This document shows positions 52,642-62,416 of a stretch of 64,000 bases of DNA, piece by piece; positions within the stretch are counted from its first letter, which is position 1, and each line of letters opens with the position of its first letter. The notes below the pieces were generated by a model. It ran no database searches. It worked only from the letters and a program-made list of their open reading frames with translations, and was not told the origin of the DNA. Origin of the DNA: JAHCHG01 sp041394845 (GTDB lineage: Bacteria; Acidobacteriota; Blastocatellia; Pyrinomonadales; Pyrinomonadaceae). The DNA lies in assembly GCA_041394845.1 (NCBI GenBank), contig JAWKHL010000001.1, positions 1,984,001 through 2,048,000 of the forward strand, in the 5' to 3' direction. A program made the position numbers and the translations under genes.

Positions 52642-53083
52642 AGTACGCGTTCGGCGCGGCCTTTTCCATCCAACGTTCGGGGTGTTTGAGTTCGGTAAAA
52701 CCGTATTTGGCGTAAAGCGTGTGGGCGTCTTTGGTCGCCAGAATCCAGCGCCGGAAATTTTGCAGACGGGGATGCGCAACGATCGTCTCCATCAGCCACT
52801 GACCGAGACCGAGGCCCCGGCACTCTTCTAAAATGAAAACATCCCCGAGATAGGCGAAGGTGGCGTAATCGGTCACGACGCGCGCAAACCCTATTTGATT
52901 TTCGCCTTTATAGACCCCAAAAGGCAAGGAATTTTTTACGGCCGTCTCGGTTTGCTCCGGAGTTCGGTTCCGTGCCCAGTAAGATTCATCCGTCAGAAAC
53001 CGCTGAATGACGTCCATCTGGAGGCGCCGGATGTCGGTGCTGATGATAAATTCCCCGTTTTGCCGTTCGTATTTTTCGTCCAT
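52640..53083 (-). CDS. GNAT family N-acetyltransferase
   Basis: A 147-residue single-domain acetyltransferase. The acetyl-CoA loop is VFILEECRGLGLGQWLMETIV (a Q/R-x-x-G-x-G/A-like ECRGLGLG), followed by WILATKDAHTLYAKYGFTEL, the terminal motif B of GNATs. Acceptor substrate unknown; relatives act on amines, amino acids or antibiotics. Start ATG 53081-53083 has AAGGA a few bases upstream; a GTG at 53104 is an alternative. The stop codon is inside a long inverted repeat shared with gpmI. Confidence 0.9.
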   Translation of the reverse strand: MDEKYERQNGEFIISTDIRRLQMDVIQRFLTDESYWARNRTPEQTETAVKNSLPFGVYKGENQIGFARVVTDYATFAYLGDVFILEECRGLGLGQWLMETIVAHPRLQNFRRWILATKDAHTLYAKYGFTELKHPERWMEKAAPNAY

Positions 53084-53168
53084 CAAATCCTTGTTCGAAG
53101 CCACCTTTCTTTAATCAAAAGTCTCTCCGGCCGGTCTATAAAAAAATACCACAACCGACCTCACTTTC

Positions 53169-54098
53169 TTAAAGCGACTTGAAAAGCCGGATCTCACACA
53201 GACCGTTGGGCCGGTAGCCGAGTTTTTGATTGACCCGGATCATCGCCGGATTGGCCGTGGCCGATTCGATCTCTTGGGCCCCCCGGTCGAAACTTTTTTT
53301 CAGGTCGCAGGCCTTCAGATAAGTGGCGACGCCGCGGTTTCGGAATTCGGGATGAACCGCCGTTCCGATCAGGTTTTCCGGGTCGGAACAGGTGTAACCG
53401 GCGTAGCGCTCGCCGAGTTTGATGATCGAAACGCGTTCCGGTTTTTTGGCCCCGGTGAAAAAAGCCGTCAGATGTCCGGTTCCGGTGTTGGGCCGGACGG
53501 TCGGGTCGATCCGCACCCAATCCTCGACCGCCGCCCGGTGAAGTTCGATCAGTTTTTCGATGGAACGCTCACCGCTCCTGTATTCTTCGGCCAGATCGGT
53601 GACCGAAAAATCTTGGCCTCTCAGGCTCTCGCCGAGTCCGACCCAGTTTTCAAATTGAAAATCCGCCGCCCGCAAGATCATCCCGCGCATCCGGTGAACT
53701 TCCTGAAAGCCGTTTCGGATCGCAAACTCAAGGCCGCCGCCCTCACCTTCCAGAGTTCTCGCCTGCAGGGACGAGCAACCGAGCCGCCGTGATTCCTCTT
53801 CGACCAGCTGAAAAAGCGCGGTTCCGATCCCGATTCTCCGACAGTCGGAGTGAACCATCAGATTCAACCTGAAATGAGTCTCATCCAGCGGATAAACCGC
53901 CCCGTAGCCTTTGATCGAGCCCTCTCTCCAGATGAGTTTGAAACAATCCATTTCCAAACTCTCCACCTGCTGACACGGCTGCCAGCAAAAGTTCGAAAAT
54001 TGAAAGTCGCTGTAATTTTTCCGATGGATAGCCAGGATTTCACCGAGATTTTCCGATTGAAAAGGCGCGATTATCATGCTGTAAATCTTCCCGGTCAT
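53169..54098 (-). CDS. tandem-GNAT acetyltransferase
   Basis: About 309 residues with two GNAT domains in a row. The first (about 8-150) has HFRLNLMVHSDCRRIGIGTALFQLVEEESRRLGCSSLQARTLE, with the CoA loop CRRIGIGTAL. The second (about 165-305) has DPENLIGTAVHPEFRNRGVATYLKACDLKKSF, with FRNRGVATYL, then ESATANPAMIRVNQKLGY. Two-domain GNATs occur in mycothiol synthase and similar enzymes, but the target here cannot be assigned. An ATG at 54077 (MIIAPFQ) is an alternative start. It precedes the single-domain GNAT on the same strand. Confidence 0.88.
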   Translation of the reverse strand: MTGKIYSMIIAPFQSENLGEILAIHRKNYSDFQFSNFCWQPCQQVESLEMDCFKLIWREGSIKGYGAVYPLDETHFRLNLMVHSDCRRIGIGTALFQLVEEESRRLGCSSLQARTLEGEGGGLEFAIRNGFQEVHRMRGMILRAADFQFENWVGLGESLRGQDFSVTDLAEEYRSGERSIEKLIELHRAAVEDWVRIDPTVRPNTGTGHLTAFFTGAKKPERVSIIKLGERYAGYTCSDPENLIGTAVHPEFRNRGVATYLKACDLKKSFDRGAQEIESATANPAMIRVNQKLGYRPNGLCEIRLFKSL

Positions 54099-54359
54099 TT
54101 CCGCCGATAAAAGCGGATTGCGTCAAACCGACGACCTTTTTTTAGAGGTTCGCGGACTCTTTTTTTGAAATCACCTTTGATAATTCCGGAACGGCTCTCT
54201 TCCGGATTGGCCCCTTCCCTTATTCGGCGAACAAGTCCCAATTTAGCATAATCGGGAGGGAAAAAGTGGAAAAAAATTGCTTCCGGTCGTCCGCAATAAC
54301 TTTTCCTTTTGGCGTCTGTGTTTTAGGATTCCATTTAGAACTTTAAGGAGAAAAAAACT

Positions 54360-54728
54360 ATGAAAAAAATTTTTGTGATTGTTTTGATAATGATCTTTGC
54401 CCTGACCGCTTTGGCCGATCAGGCGGCTTATATTACCGAAAAACAGGCCAAAGAAGCGGTCGAGCTGTTAAAGGACAAGGGCGAGATCAAACATTACTGC
54501 GCCCCCTGCGAGGATAAATCGATCCGGCTCGAAGCGATCGAAGCGATCGAAGCCGCCCCGGCCGGTTACGAAAATTACTGGGAGGTCAAGGTCAACGGCG
54601 ACGGGATCGACCTGGCCTACGTTTATTTCAAGAATAAAAAGGGCAAATGGAAAAACGTCGCCAAAGAACTGGACATCAAGGTTTCGGACGTGCCGAAATA
54701 TTTGCCGGACGAAGACGACGGGGAGTGA
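54360..54728 (+). CDS. exported small protein with CxxC motif, unrecognised
   Basis: A 122-residue protein with a signal peptide (MKKIFVIVLIMIFALTALAD). The mature part holds IKHYCAPCEDKSIRL, a CxxC next to His, then EAIEAIEAAPAGYENYWEVKVNGDGIDLAYVYFKNKKGKW. The EAIEAIEAA stretch comes from three tandem 9-base units near 54533-54560. The CAPC motif could bind metal or be redox active, but the surroundings do not match thioredoxin. Start is certain (AAGGAG about 10 bases before the ATG). Confidence 0.75.
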   Translation: MKKIFVIVLIMIFALTALADQAAYITEKQAKEAVELLKDKGEIKHYCAPCEDKSIRLEAIEAIEAAPAGYENYWEVKVNGDGIDLAYVYFKNKKGKWKNVAKELDIKVSDVPKYLPDEDDGE

Positions 54729-54734
54729 TTTTTT

Positions 54735-54863
54735 GTGATGGGTGATGGGTGATGGGTGATGGGACTTACGGTTTTCCTTATCAACCGTTACCTGTCATCT
54801 GCGACGTCTTCTCCAATCACCTGACACTATCTTTCCTATCACCTATCACCATCACCCATCACT
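54735..54863. repeat. GTGATGG heptamer array with inverted partner
   Basis: Four exact GTGATGG heptamers occupy 54735-54762. A diverged reverse-complement set (ATCACCTATCACCATCACCC and a little more) lies at about 54839-54863 and encodes the last residues (VMGDGDR) of the FlaR-like gene. Confidence 0.85.
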
Positions 54864-55357
54864 TTCAAAAACTCTTCCGCTTCCCGACTCGACCGGAGGC
54901 GGATGATCTTCACTTTTTCCGCAAATTTGTTCAGCAAATTCTCCACCCGCAATTTATCTTTTTTGGGAAAATTCCAGATCCAGCGGATGAATTCAAGATC
55001 GATCTTTTCCCGGCAACCGGAACCCATGTCGGGACGGTTTCGACCGCCGTAAATCAATGTCCTCTTAAAAACCCGCCATACGCAGAGGGAACGGGGAAAA
55101 TCCAGAAAAACGGCCGCGTCGCTTTTTTTTAGACGCATCTCCAGAGTGCTTCCGTAATTGCCGTCCATGATCCAGGCGTCCTTTTCCAGTTCCCCTTCGA
55201 GCAGTTTCAGCCAATCGGCCCTTTCGGGTTCGGTCCAATCGGGAAGCCAGTAAATTTTGTCGAGATGAATCAGTTCGAGTCCGGTGGCTTCGCTCAGGCG
55301 TCGTGAAAAAGTGGATTTTCCGGCCCCGCCGGAACCGATCACTAAAATTTTCTTCAT
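54839..55357 (-). CDS. FlaR/adenylate-kinase-like P-loop NTPase (topology modulation protein type)
   Basis: A 172-residue small P-loop nucleotide kinase-like protein. Walker A is ILVIGSGGAGKSTFSRRL; the LELIHLDKIYWLPDW segment is the hallmark of the FlaR / DNA topology modulation protein group. LEKDAWIMDGNYGSTLEMRLKKSDAAVFLDFPR follows, and WNFPKKDKLRVENLL is the lid-like region. The biochemical role of the group is unclear. The last residues are encoded by heptamer repeat DNA. It is the third gene of a run with the epimerase and a four-helix membrane protein (gap about 30 bases). Confidence 0.85.
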   Translation of the reverse strand: MKKILVIGSGGAGKSTFSRRLSEATGLELIHLDKIYWLPDWTEPERADWLKLLEGELEKDAWIMDGNYGSTLEMRLKKSDAAVFLDFPRSLCVWRVFKRTLIYGGRNRPDMGSGCREKIDLEFIRWIWNFPKKDKLRVENLLNKFAEKVKIIRLRSSREAEEFLKVMGDGDR

Positions 55358-55387
55358 TTTTTTGAGAAACCTTCCGGCTCGTCGGCC

Positions 55388-55789
55388 TCAAAAGCCCCCG
55401 AAGAAAAACGCGGCAAAAAGAATAAAGATTCCGAGATACTGAACAGACAAACTGAAAAAGTGATTATTGATAAAAGCCCTCGGAAGATTCAAACTTCGAA
55501 GTTTTTTAAAACTCAAAAAGGTCAACACGAACAAAACCGAGAGAAGGATCAGGGGAAAAGCCGCCCACCACGACGATCCGGAAATAAATTGTCCCGCCAG
55601 TAAAAAAACCGCGACGACAACGACAATAGCCAATGAACTGTAAATTCTGTAACCGGAAAATGCATCGACCAGCCGGGCCTTTTCTTCATCGTCGAGCATT
55701 TTCAGTCCCCGTTCATTGATAAAACGGCTGATAATATAGGCGATGAAAAAAGCCCCCAGACCGAGATAAATTTGGTTGTTCGAACTCAT
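55388..55789 (-). CDS. four-helix membrane protein, unrecognised
   Basis: A 133-residue protein with four hydrophobic segments (LGLGAFFIAYIISRFI, LAIVVVVAVFLLAGQFI, AAFPLILLSVLFVLTFL, YLGIFILFAAFFFGGF) and a short cytosolic linker INERGLKMLDDEEKARLVDAF. It starts 7 bases after the stop of the epimerase gene, implying one transcript. No family recognised. Confidence 0.75.
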   Translation of the reverse strand: MSSNNQIYLGLGAFFIAYIISRFINERGLKMLDDEEKARLVDAFSGYRIYSSLAIVVVVAVFLLAGQFISGSSWWAAFPLILLSVLFVLTFLSFKKLRSLNLPRAFINNHFFSLSVQYLGIFILFAAFFFGGF

Positions 55790-55796
55790 AAAAAAA

Positions 55797-56825
55797 TCAT
55801 TTTCGATCCCGCAATTTTTCCCTGAGGATCTTTTCTCTTTCGGCTGAAATCCCAGCTTTCAAATCGTCGGTCAGCACTTTTCGCCATTCCAGAGTTTCCT
55901 TTATTGTGTCGCTCAAAGAGCGGAAATTCAACCCCAGGGCCAGAGCGCGGTCGATGTTGGCCGCCTGAAACCCTTCAAATTCCTCCGTCTCGGGCAGATA
56001 AAGGGGCATCTCGCTCCAGGGCGCGACCTGTTCTTTTTCCAGAAACTCCCCGTCCGCCCAAATAAAGCGGGAATCGCTTCCCGATACCGATTTGATTCCG
56101 TCCAACAGACCCCGAAATGTCAGATCAAAAGGCTTTCCGGTCGCATTGAAAACGCCCGTTTCTCCCCGTTCGGCCATGGCGATTGTCCAGCGGGCCAGAT
56201 CCCGGGCGTCGATAAATTGAACGAAGTTTTCCGGGTTTCCCGGCGCAAGGACTTCCCCGCCCGCCGCAACTCGCATCACCCAGTAGGTAAAACGATCGGT
56301 GAAATCGAATTTTCCGACGATCAGACCGGGGCGGATGATCAGGACTTTATCTCCGAAAATGCGGGTCGCCTCCTCTTCGCACAAAACCTTCAAAGCGCCG
56401 TACATTTCCCCCAACACCGCCCCCGTCAGTTCCCCGAGCGGATCGATCCCGGCAAACTCCTCTTCCTGTTCTTCGGTCAAACGGGCTGTTTCAGCGGTTT
56501 CGTCATAATCCGTCCGGCTGAAATCGGCATAGGCCGAGATGCTCGAAATAAAAACGTAGGCATCGACCGCATCGCGCAGGAATTCCGCCGAAGCCCGGAC
56601 CGTCTGCGGCAAATAACCGCAGGTGTCGATACAGACATCCCAGCCTCTCCCCGCAAGTTTTTCGAGGTCCGTATTCCGGTCGCCGAGAATCTCCTCAACC
56701 TCACCCAACTCTCCGGCCGGATGTTTGCCGCGATGAAAAATGGTCACCTGATGCCCGTTTTCGAGTGCCGCCCCGATCAGATGCCGACCGAGAAATTTGG
56801 TTCCGCCGATGATCAGTATTTTCAT
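55797..56825 (-). CDS. NAD-dependent epimerase/dehydratase (extended SDR)
   Basis: A 342-residue extended short-chain dehydrogenase. The NAD loop is IGGTKFLGRHLIGAAL (GxxxxxG type). FISSISAYADF supplies the Ser and MYGALKVLCEEEA the YxxxK pair, so the catalytic triad is present. LIIRPGLIVGKFDFTDRFTYWVMRVAAGGEVLAPG and FIDARDLARWTIAMAE are family features. Relatives act on nucleotide sugars or serve as RNA-binding/reductase proteins; the GGTKFLG start groups it with bacterial SDRs annotated only as epimerases. A degenerate repeat precedes the gene. Confidence 0.9.
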   Translation of the reverse strand: MKILIIGGTKFLGRHLIGAALENGHQVTIFHRGKHPAGELGEVEEILGDRNTDLEKLAGRGWDVCIDTCGYLPQTVRASAEFLRDAVDAYVFISSISAYADFSRTDYDETAETARLTEEQEEEFAGIDPLGELTGAVLGEMYGALKVLCEEEATRIFGDKVLIIRPGLIVGKFDFTDRFTYWVMRVAAGGEVLAPGNPENFVQFIDARDLARWTIAMAERGETGVFNATGKPFDLTFRGLLDGIKSVSGSDSRFIWADGEFLEKEQVAPWSEMPLYLPETEEFEGFQAANIDRALALGLNFRSLSDTIKETLEWRKVLTDDLKAGISAEREKILREKLRDRK

Positions 56826-56830
56826 AATGC

Positions 56831-56925
56831 AAGGTTAAAAAGGCGAAAAGATGAAAAAGTTTAAGGGTTTGAGGTTTTCGGTAAACCAAACTTTTTCACC
56901 TTTTCACTTTTTTTCTTTTTCACCC
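56831..56925. repeat. inverted GTGAAAAA-type repeat
   Basis: Left arm about 56831-56863 (AAAAAGGCGAAAAGATGAAA). Right arm about 56888-56925 (ACTTTTTCACCTTTTCAC and onward). Units of 7-8 bases. It fills the gap between the epimerase start and the enolase stop. Confidence 0.75.
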
Positions 56926-58212
<1,287 letters not shown>

Positions 58213-58364
58213 TGTTTTAAATGGCTCCTGAAAGTTAATAAATTTAGAATTTAGAATTTTTTAAAAAGATAACTTGAATCGACGCGAAAAACAAAAAGAT
58301 AGGGCAAAAGCGAAACATCTTTTTAAAACCCTCCGCCTGTGCCCTTTCAGCTTTTTAAACTTTT

Positions 58365-59756
58365 TCACATCTTCACTTTTTCACCTTCTTCGGACTTCTC
58401 CATCCTCACCTTGAGAATCCGCCTTTTATCGACGCTTTCGATCCTGAAGATGTGGCCGTTGTACTTGACCTCTTCGCCCTCCTGAAGGATCTCGCCCGAT
58501 TCGTTGAGCAAAAATCCGGCGATCGTCGTGTAGGCCTCGGAAACCGGCAGATTTAGGTCGAGCCGTTTGTTGAGGTCCCGGACCGCCAGACCGCCGTCAA
58601 GAATAAAGGAACCGTCTTCGGCCTCCTGGATCTGCTCGTCAACTTCTTCGTCGTGTTCGTCGGAGATGTCGCCGACGATCTCTTCGAGCAGGTCCTCCAA
58701 GGTGATGATCCCCTCGATTCCGCCGTGTTCATCGACGACGAAGCCGAAATGGGTCTTCGATTCCTGCATCTGCCGGAGAACGTCTTCCAACCGGGCGGTA
58801 TCGACCACATAGAGCGGTTTTTTCAAAACCCTTTCGATCTTGAACAGGCGGGGCCGGACCAGCAGATACTGCATCACGTCCTTGCTGTGGATGACGCCGA
58901 GAATGTCGTCGAGCGAATCCCGGTAAACCGGCAGGCGCGAATAACCGTACTGGCGAAAGACCTTGGCGATCTCTTCCGGCGAGGCCGTGTGCGGAACGGC
59001 GATGATCTCGGTTCGCGGGATCATCGCTTCGCGGACGATGGTCTCGGAAAATTCGAAGACCTGGTTGATCAGTTTCTGCTCCTCTTCGTTCAAATGACCG
59101 CTTTCCTTGGAAAGTTTGATCAACTGGCGGATCTCTTCCTCGGTGTAGATCGAAGTATGTTCGAGCGAGGATTGAAGACCAAGCAGTCTGCCGATCGAGT
59201 TTCCGGCCAGATTCAGCACCCACAGGATCGGAGAAAAGACCTTGGCGAAGAGTTCCAGCGGACGGGCGGCGAAAAGAGCGAAGTTTTCGGCTTTTTCGAG
59301 CGCGAACATCTTCGGCACAAGTTCACCCAAAACGACGTGCAGGAAGGTGACGATGCTGAAGGAAATGACGACGGCCGTGCCGTGAGCGATGTAACCGGCC
59401 GTTCCCTGGCTGGCGATCCGCTCGGCCAACGGTTCGATCAGTCTGGCCACCGTCGGTTCACCGACCCAACCGAGAGCCAGCGAGGCCAGCGTCACGCCGA
59501 GTTGGACGGCGGAGATGAAAAGCGTCGGGTTTTCCAGCAGGCGCAGAGCTGCTTTGGCTCCTTTACTTCCCTCTTCGGCCCGGGTCTCGACCCGCGTCCG
59601 GCGGACCGAGACCAGCGCGAACTCGGAGGCGACAAAAAACGCGTTCAGTGCCACGATGAAAAAAAGCAAAAGAAATTCGATTGAAATTTCAGTAAATGAA
59701 ATTGAAGCGGCCGCTTCTGTGGTTTGAAACAAAAATAAACTGGCAGGATCGTCCAT
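58365..59756 (-). CDS. hemolysin/CNNM family protein (DUF21, CBS pair, CorC/HlyC)
   Basis: A 463-residue membrane protein. The DUF21/CNNM membrane domain (about 25-210; LNAFFVASEFALVSVRRTRVE, GYIAHGTAVVISFSIVTFLHVVLGELVPK) has the conserved small-residue/acidic motif GELVPK. Two CBS domains (about 225-350; VREAMIPRTEIIAV, GIIT/EGIITLEDLLEEIVGDI) and a CorC_HlyC C-terminal domain (about 370-455) follow. Family members move or regulate Mg2+ or other cations, with CBS binding adenine nucleotides. The final residues EEGEKVKM are coded by octamer repeat DNA, as in the S9 peptidase. Confidence 0.95.
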   Translation of the reverse strand: MDDPASLFLFQTTEAAASISFTEISIEFLLLFFIVALNAFFVASEFALVSVRRTRVETRAEEGSKGAKAALRLLENPTLFISAVQLGVTLASLALGWVGEPTVARLIEPLAERIASQGTAGYIAHGTAVVISFSIVTFLHVVLGELVPKMFALEKAENFALFAARPLELFAKVFSPILWVLNLAGNSIGRLLGLQSSLEHTSIYTEEEIRQLIKLSKESGHLNEEEQKLINQVFEFSETIVREAMIPRTEIIAVPHTASPEEIAKVFRQYGYSRLPVYRDSLDDILGVIHSKDVMQYLLVRPRLFKIERVLKKPLYVVDTARLEDVLRQMQESKTHFGFVVDEHGGIEGIITLEDLLEEIVGDISDEHDEEVDEQIQEAEDGSFILDGGLAVRDLNKRLDLNLPVSEAYTTIAGFLLNESGEILQEGEEVKYNGHIFRIESVDKRRILKVRMEKSEEGEKVKM

Positions 59757-59758
59757 TA

Positions 59759-59788
59759 TTAGATTTTAGATTTTAGATTTTAGATTTG
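59759..59788. repeat. tandem AGATTTT heptamers
   Basis: About four AGATTTT heptamers lie directly upstream of the CNNM-type gene start (59756). Same unit family as 52492-52641. Confidence 0.8.
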
Positions 59789-59876
59789 CGACTTTTCAGA
59801 TCGCTGATCTTTACTCCTTTTTTTGTGTTTTTAGTCTTGCGAAACTACGGGTTCAAAAAATTATAGCACAAATAAC

Positions 59877-60464
59877 TCAATTGAAAATATCATTGTGAGA
59901 ATCCAGAATCTCCCGGATCAAAGGCTGACACGAACCGCAGCCGGTTCCCGCCTGACAGGCGCGGCCGATCTCTTCGACCGTCTCCAGAGCTTCCGCGCCG
60001 ATCAGGTTTTCGATCCTCTCTTCGGAAACGCCGAAACAGGTGCAGATCATAGCCTTTTCGCCGGCGAACTCCCCGATCTGACGGGCGCGAAAATCGGCCA
60101 GAGCACCGGTCAGGGCGTCGAGGAACAATTCCGGGCAATGCTTCCGATCCGGCGGAAACCGCCCGAGTTCCCCTTCGATCAGATCCCGCAGTTCGCTCTT
60201 TACCGCCCCGTGGAGTTCGGTCAGTTTTTTCCCCTTCAGCCGTTCGGCCAGAAAATCGGCCGAAGCGACCGCAAAACCGCAACCGTCGGTTAGAAAACGG
60301 GCCTCCTCAATTTCCTTGCTCTTTGGGTCGATCCGCAAACCGAGCCGCAAAACCGAGCCGCAAAGAAAACTCGCCCCCGTTCCCGAAGCGTTCCCGGCGG
60401 CCGGTTTCCCGCCGTTTTGCGGCCGCTGAAACCGCCGGTTGACCTTCTCCGGATAAAAACCCAT
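59877..60464 (-). CDS. NifU-like Fe-S scaffold with BFD-type [2Fe-2S] domain
   Basis: A 195-residue protein. The N-terminal NifU_N scaffold (about 8-125) shows NASGTGASFLCGSVLRLGLRID, FLTDGCGFAVASADFLAERL and RKHCPELFLDAL, the three conserved Cys that hold a transient cluster. The C-terminal BFD-like domain (about 140-190) is MICTCFGVSEERIENLIG and RACQAGTGCGSCQPLI, with four Cys for a permanent [2Fe-2S] centre. The third NifU domain is missing and no nifS gene is near. The frame continues to 61094, but that part is antisense to the TlpA gene and to repeat DNA, so I start at ATG 60462-60464. Confidence 0.85.
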   Translation of the reverse strand: MGFYPEKVNRRFQRPQNGGKPAAGNASGTGASFLCGSVLRLGLRIDPKSKEIEEARFLTDGCGFAVASADFLAERLKGKKLTELHGAVKSELRDLIEGELGRFPPDRKHCPELFLDALTGALADFRARQIGEFAGEKAMICTCFGVSEERIENLIGAEALETVEEIGRACQAGTGCGSCQPLIREILDSHNDIFN

Positions 60465-60504
60465 AGGGAGATTCTGCCACAGGAAAGGGGGGTTTTTACA
60501 ATTT

Positions 60505-60537
60505 TGGATTTTGGATTTCGGATTTTGGATTTTGTAA
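60505..60537. repeat. tandem GGATTTT heptamers
   Basis: Four to five degenerate heptamers (TTTGGATTTTGGATTTCGGA and onward) lie between the divergent NifU-like and TlpA genes. Confidence 0.8.
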
Positions 60538-60611
60538 TCGGGCGGGATTTTATTTCGCGGGGCGGTTTGTTCTTTGCGCTCGGGGCTTTTAATAACTAAA
60601 ATAAAAAAACG

Positions 60612-61202
60612 ATGAAACCGCTTTACTTTTGCCTTCTGGCTTTTGCCTTCTGCCTTGTTTTCAGCGCCTGCCGACCGGCCGCCGCCCCGGTGTCGGTCAC
60701 CAATCAGCCGATCTCGATCAACGACATTCCCAACAAGAATCTGCCGATGCCGCCGAAAAAGCCGTTGGGCGAGATGCGCTGGACGAAATTCGACGGGAAA
60801 ACCAACGCCGACGGCGATGATCAGAGGCTCGATGACCTGAAAGGCAAGGTCGTCATACTGGATTTCTGGGCGACCTACTGCGCTCCGTGCCTTGAGGAAA
60901 TCCCTCATCTCAACGAACTGCAAACCAAACATAATTCCAAAGGTTTCGAGGTCATCGGTCTTCACGTCGGCGGCGAGGAGGATCGGCCCAAAGTCCCCGA
61001 ATTCGCTGAAAAGCTGAAGATCAACTACACGCTGGCAACTCCCGAAATCGCGCTTGAGAGTTTCATTTTTTATCAGGACACCTCGATCCCCCAAACCCTC
61101 GTCCTCGACCGCGAAGGCAAACTGGTCGAAAGATTCGTCGGTTTCGATTCGGAAACAAAGAACGACCTCGACAAAGCGGTGGAAAAAGCGTTTTCGCAGT
61201 GA
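60612..61202 (+). CDS. TlpA-like thioredoxin-fold lipoprotein
   Basis: A 196-residue exported thioredoxin-like protein. Signal peptide with lipobox VFSAC (Cys20). The thioredoxin domain (about 55-195) has DLKGKVVILDFWATYCAPCLEEIPHL, where Cys90-Ala-Pro-Cys93 is the redox pair, and TSIPQTLVLDREGK with the cis-Pro. Such proteins reduce periplasmic disulfides, for example in cytochrome c maturation; no cytochrome genes are near. The signal-peptide codons are degenerate heptamers (CTTTTGCCTTCTG type), and the TGA stop lies inside another repeat (61197-61211). Confidence 0.9.
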   Translation: MKPLYFCLLAFAFCLVFSACRPAAAPVSVTNQPISINDIPNKNLPMPPKKPLGEMRWTKFDGKTNADGDDQRLDDLKGKVVILDFWATYCAPCLEEIPHLNELQTKHNSKGFEVIGLHVGGEEDRPKVPEFAEKLKINYTLATPEIALESFIFYQDTSIPQTLVLDREGKLVERFVGFDSETKNDLDKAVEKAFSQ

Positions 61203-61274
61203 GCGGTGAGCGGGAAAAAAAACTGATAGATGTTAACTGATAAATGAAAACTGCTTACTGCTCACCGCTCACTG
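61197..61274. repeat. 15-bp perfect inverted CAGTGAG repeat
   Basis: CAGTGAGCGGTGAGC at 61197-61211 and its exact reverse complement at 61260-61274. The left arm contains the TlpA stop codon; the right arm ends just before the methyltransferase start. Confidence 0.9.
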
Positions 61275-61288
61275 CCCACTCCAAAAAA

Positions 61289-62392
61289 ATGATCCTATCC
61301 TACGAAGGCAAAAAGACTGAAAAGGAGATCCTCGGCCGGATTTTGCCGGTTCGGTTTTCCGCCGATTGGGACGATCGGGCGAACAAACTGATCGAAGGCG
61401 AAAACGCGGGGGTTTTGAAAAATCTTCTCGATTTGCAAGGCCTCCGATCAAAAGTTGATCTGGTTTACATCGACCCGCCCTTCGCCACCGGACAGAAATT
61501 CACCATCGGCCGGGAAAGGGCCAATTCCATCAGCCGCAGTTCCGATCATAAAACGGCTTTCAGGGACCGACTGACCGGGGCCGGTTATCTGGAATTTTTG
61601 CGCGAAAGGCTGGTTCTGATCCGCGAACTGATGGCCGACTCGGCCTCGATCTATCTCCACATCGATTACAAAATAGGTCATTACGTCAAGATCATCATGG
61701 ACGAGATCTTCGGGGCGGCGAATTTCCGCAACGACATCACCCGCGTCAAATGCAACCCGAAGAACTTCCGGCGCAAGGGCTACGGCAACGTCAAGGATCT
61801 GATCTTGTTTTATTCAAAGGGACGGGATCCGGTCTGGAACGAACCACGGGAGGAATTTTCCGAAGAGGACATCGAACGACTGTTTCGCAAAACCGATGAG
61901 GACGGACGCCGCTACACGACCATTCCGCTGCACGCTCCCGGCGAGACAAAAAACGGCGCGACCGGCGGAAAATGGCGGGGAATGTCTCCGCCGAAGGGAC
62001 GCCACTGGCGGAGCGCGCCGGATGTTTTGGAACAACTTGACCGGGACGGCCTCGTCGAATGGTCGAAAACCGGAGTTCCCCGCCGGAAGATCTACGCCGA
62101 TGAGCGAAAGGGCAAAAAAAAGCAGGACATCTGGGAATTCAAGGACGCCCAATATCCGAGCTATCCGACCGAAAAAAACATCGATCTTTTAAGAACCCTG
62201 ATCGCCGCATCATCGAATCCCGGCGATCTGGTTTTGGACTGTTTTTGCGGTTCCGGGACGACGTTGCAGGCGGCGGCCGAATCGAAGCGCCGGTGGATCG
62301 GTGTTGACCGTTCCCCGGAGGCGATCAAAACCGCCCGAAAAAGATTGGCCGGGATGGCGGAATTTCAATATTTGGAGCGACCGGTTTTATAA
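61289..62392 (+). CDS. beta-class DNA methyltransferase (amino-methyl, type III Mod-like)
   Basis: A 367-residue DNA (adenine-N6 or cytosine-N4) methyltransferase. The catalytic motif DLVYIDPPFATGQ (DPPF) comes before the AdoMet-binding motif LVLDCFCGSGTTLQAA (FxGxG), which is the beta-class order, as in RsrI and type III Mod enzymes. An insert between (WNEPREEFSEEDIERLFRK and onward) would recognise the target. DPPF points to adenine more often than cytosine. No restriction nuclease lies alongside, so it appears to be an orphan. The frame extends to 61244, but those codons are repeat DNA; I use ATG 61289. Confidence 0.9.
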   Translation: MILSYEGKKTEKEILGRILPVRFSADWDDRANKLIEGENAGVLKNLLDLQGLRSKVDLVYIDPPFATGQKFTIGRERANSISRSSDHKTAFRDRLTGAGYLEFLRERLVLIRELMADSASIYLHIDYKIGHYVKIIMDEIFGAANFRNDITRVKCNPKNFRRKGYGNVKDLILFYSKGRDPVWNEPREEFSEEDIERLFRKTDEDGRRYTTIPLHAPGETKNGATGGKWRGMSPPKGRHWRSAPDVLEQLDRDGLVEWSKTGVPRRKIYADERKGKKKQDIWEFKDAQYPSYPTEKNIDLLRTLIAASSNPGDLVLDCFCGSGTTLQAAAESKRRWIGVDRSPEAIKTARKRLAGMAEFQYLERPVL

Positions 62393-62416
62393 TGAATCGA
62401 TCTGGATGAAAAGATT

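Noticed and set aside
54735..54863. Possible CRISPR array (GTGATGG units)
   Set aside because: The units are 7 bases, contiguous and without spacers, and an inverted partner exists. No cas gene is present.
60465..61094. N-terminal extension of the NifU-like frame
   Set aside because: The extra codons are antisense to the TlpA gene and run through GGATTTT repeats; the conserved protein begins at about 60464.
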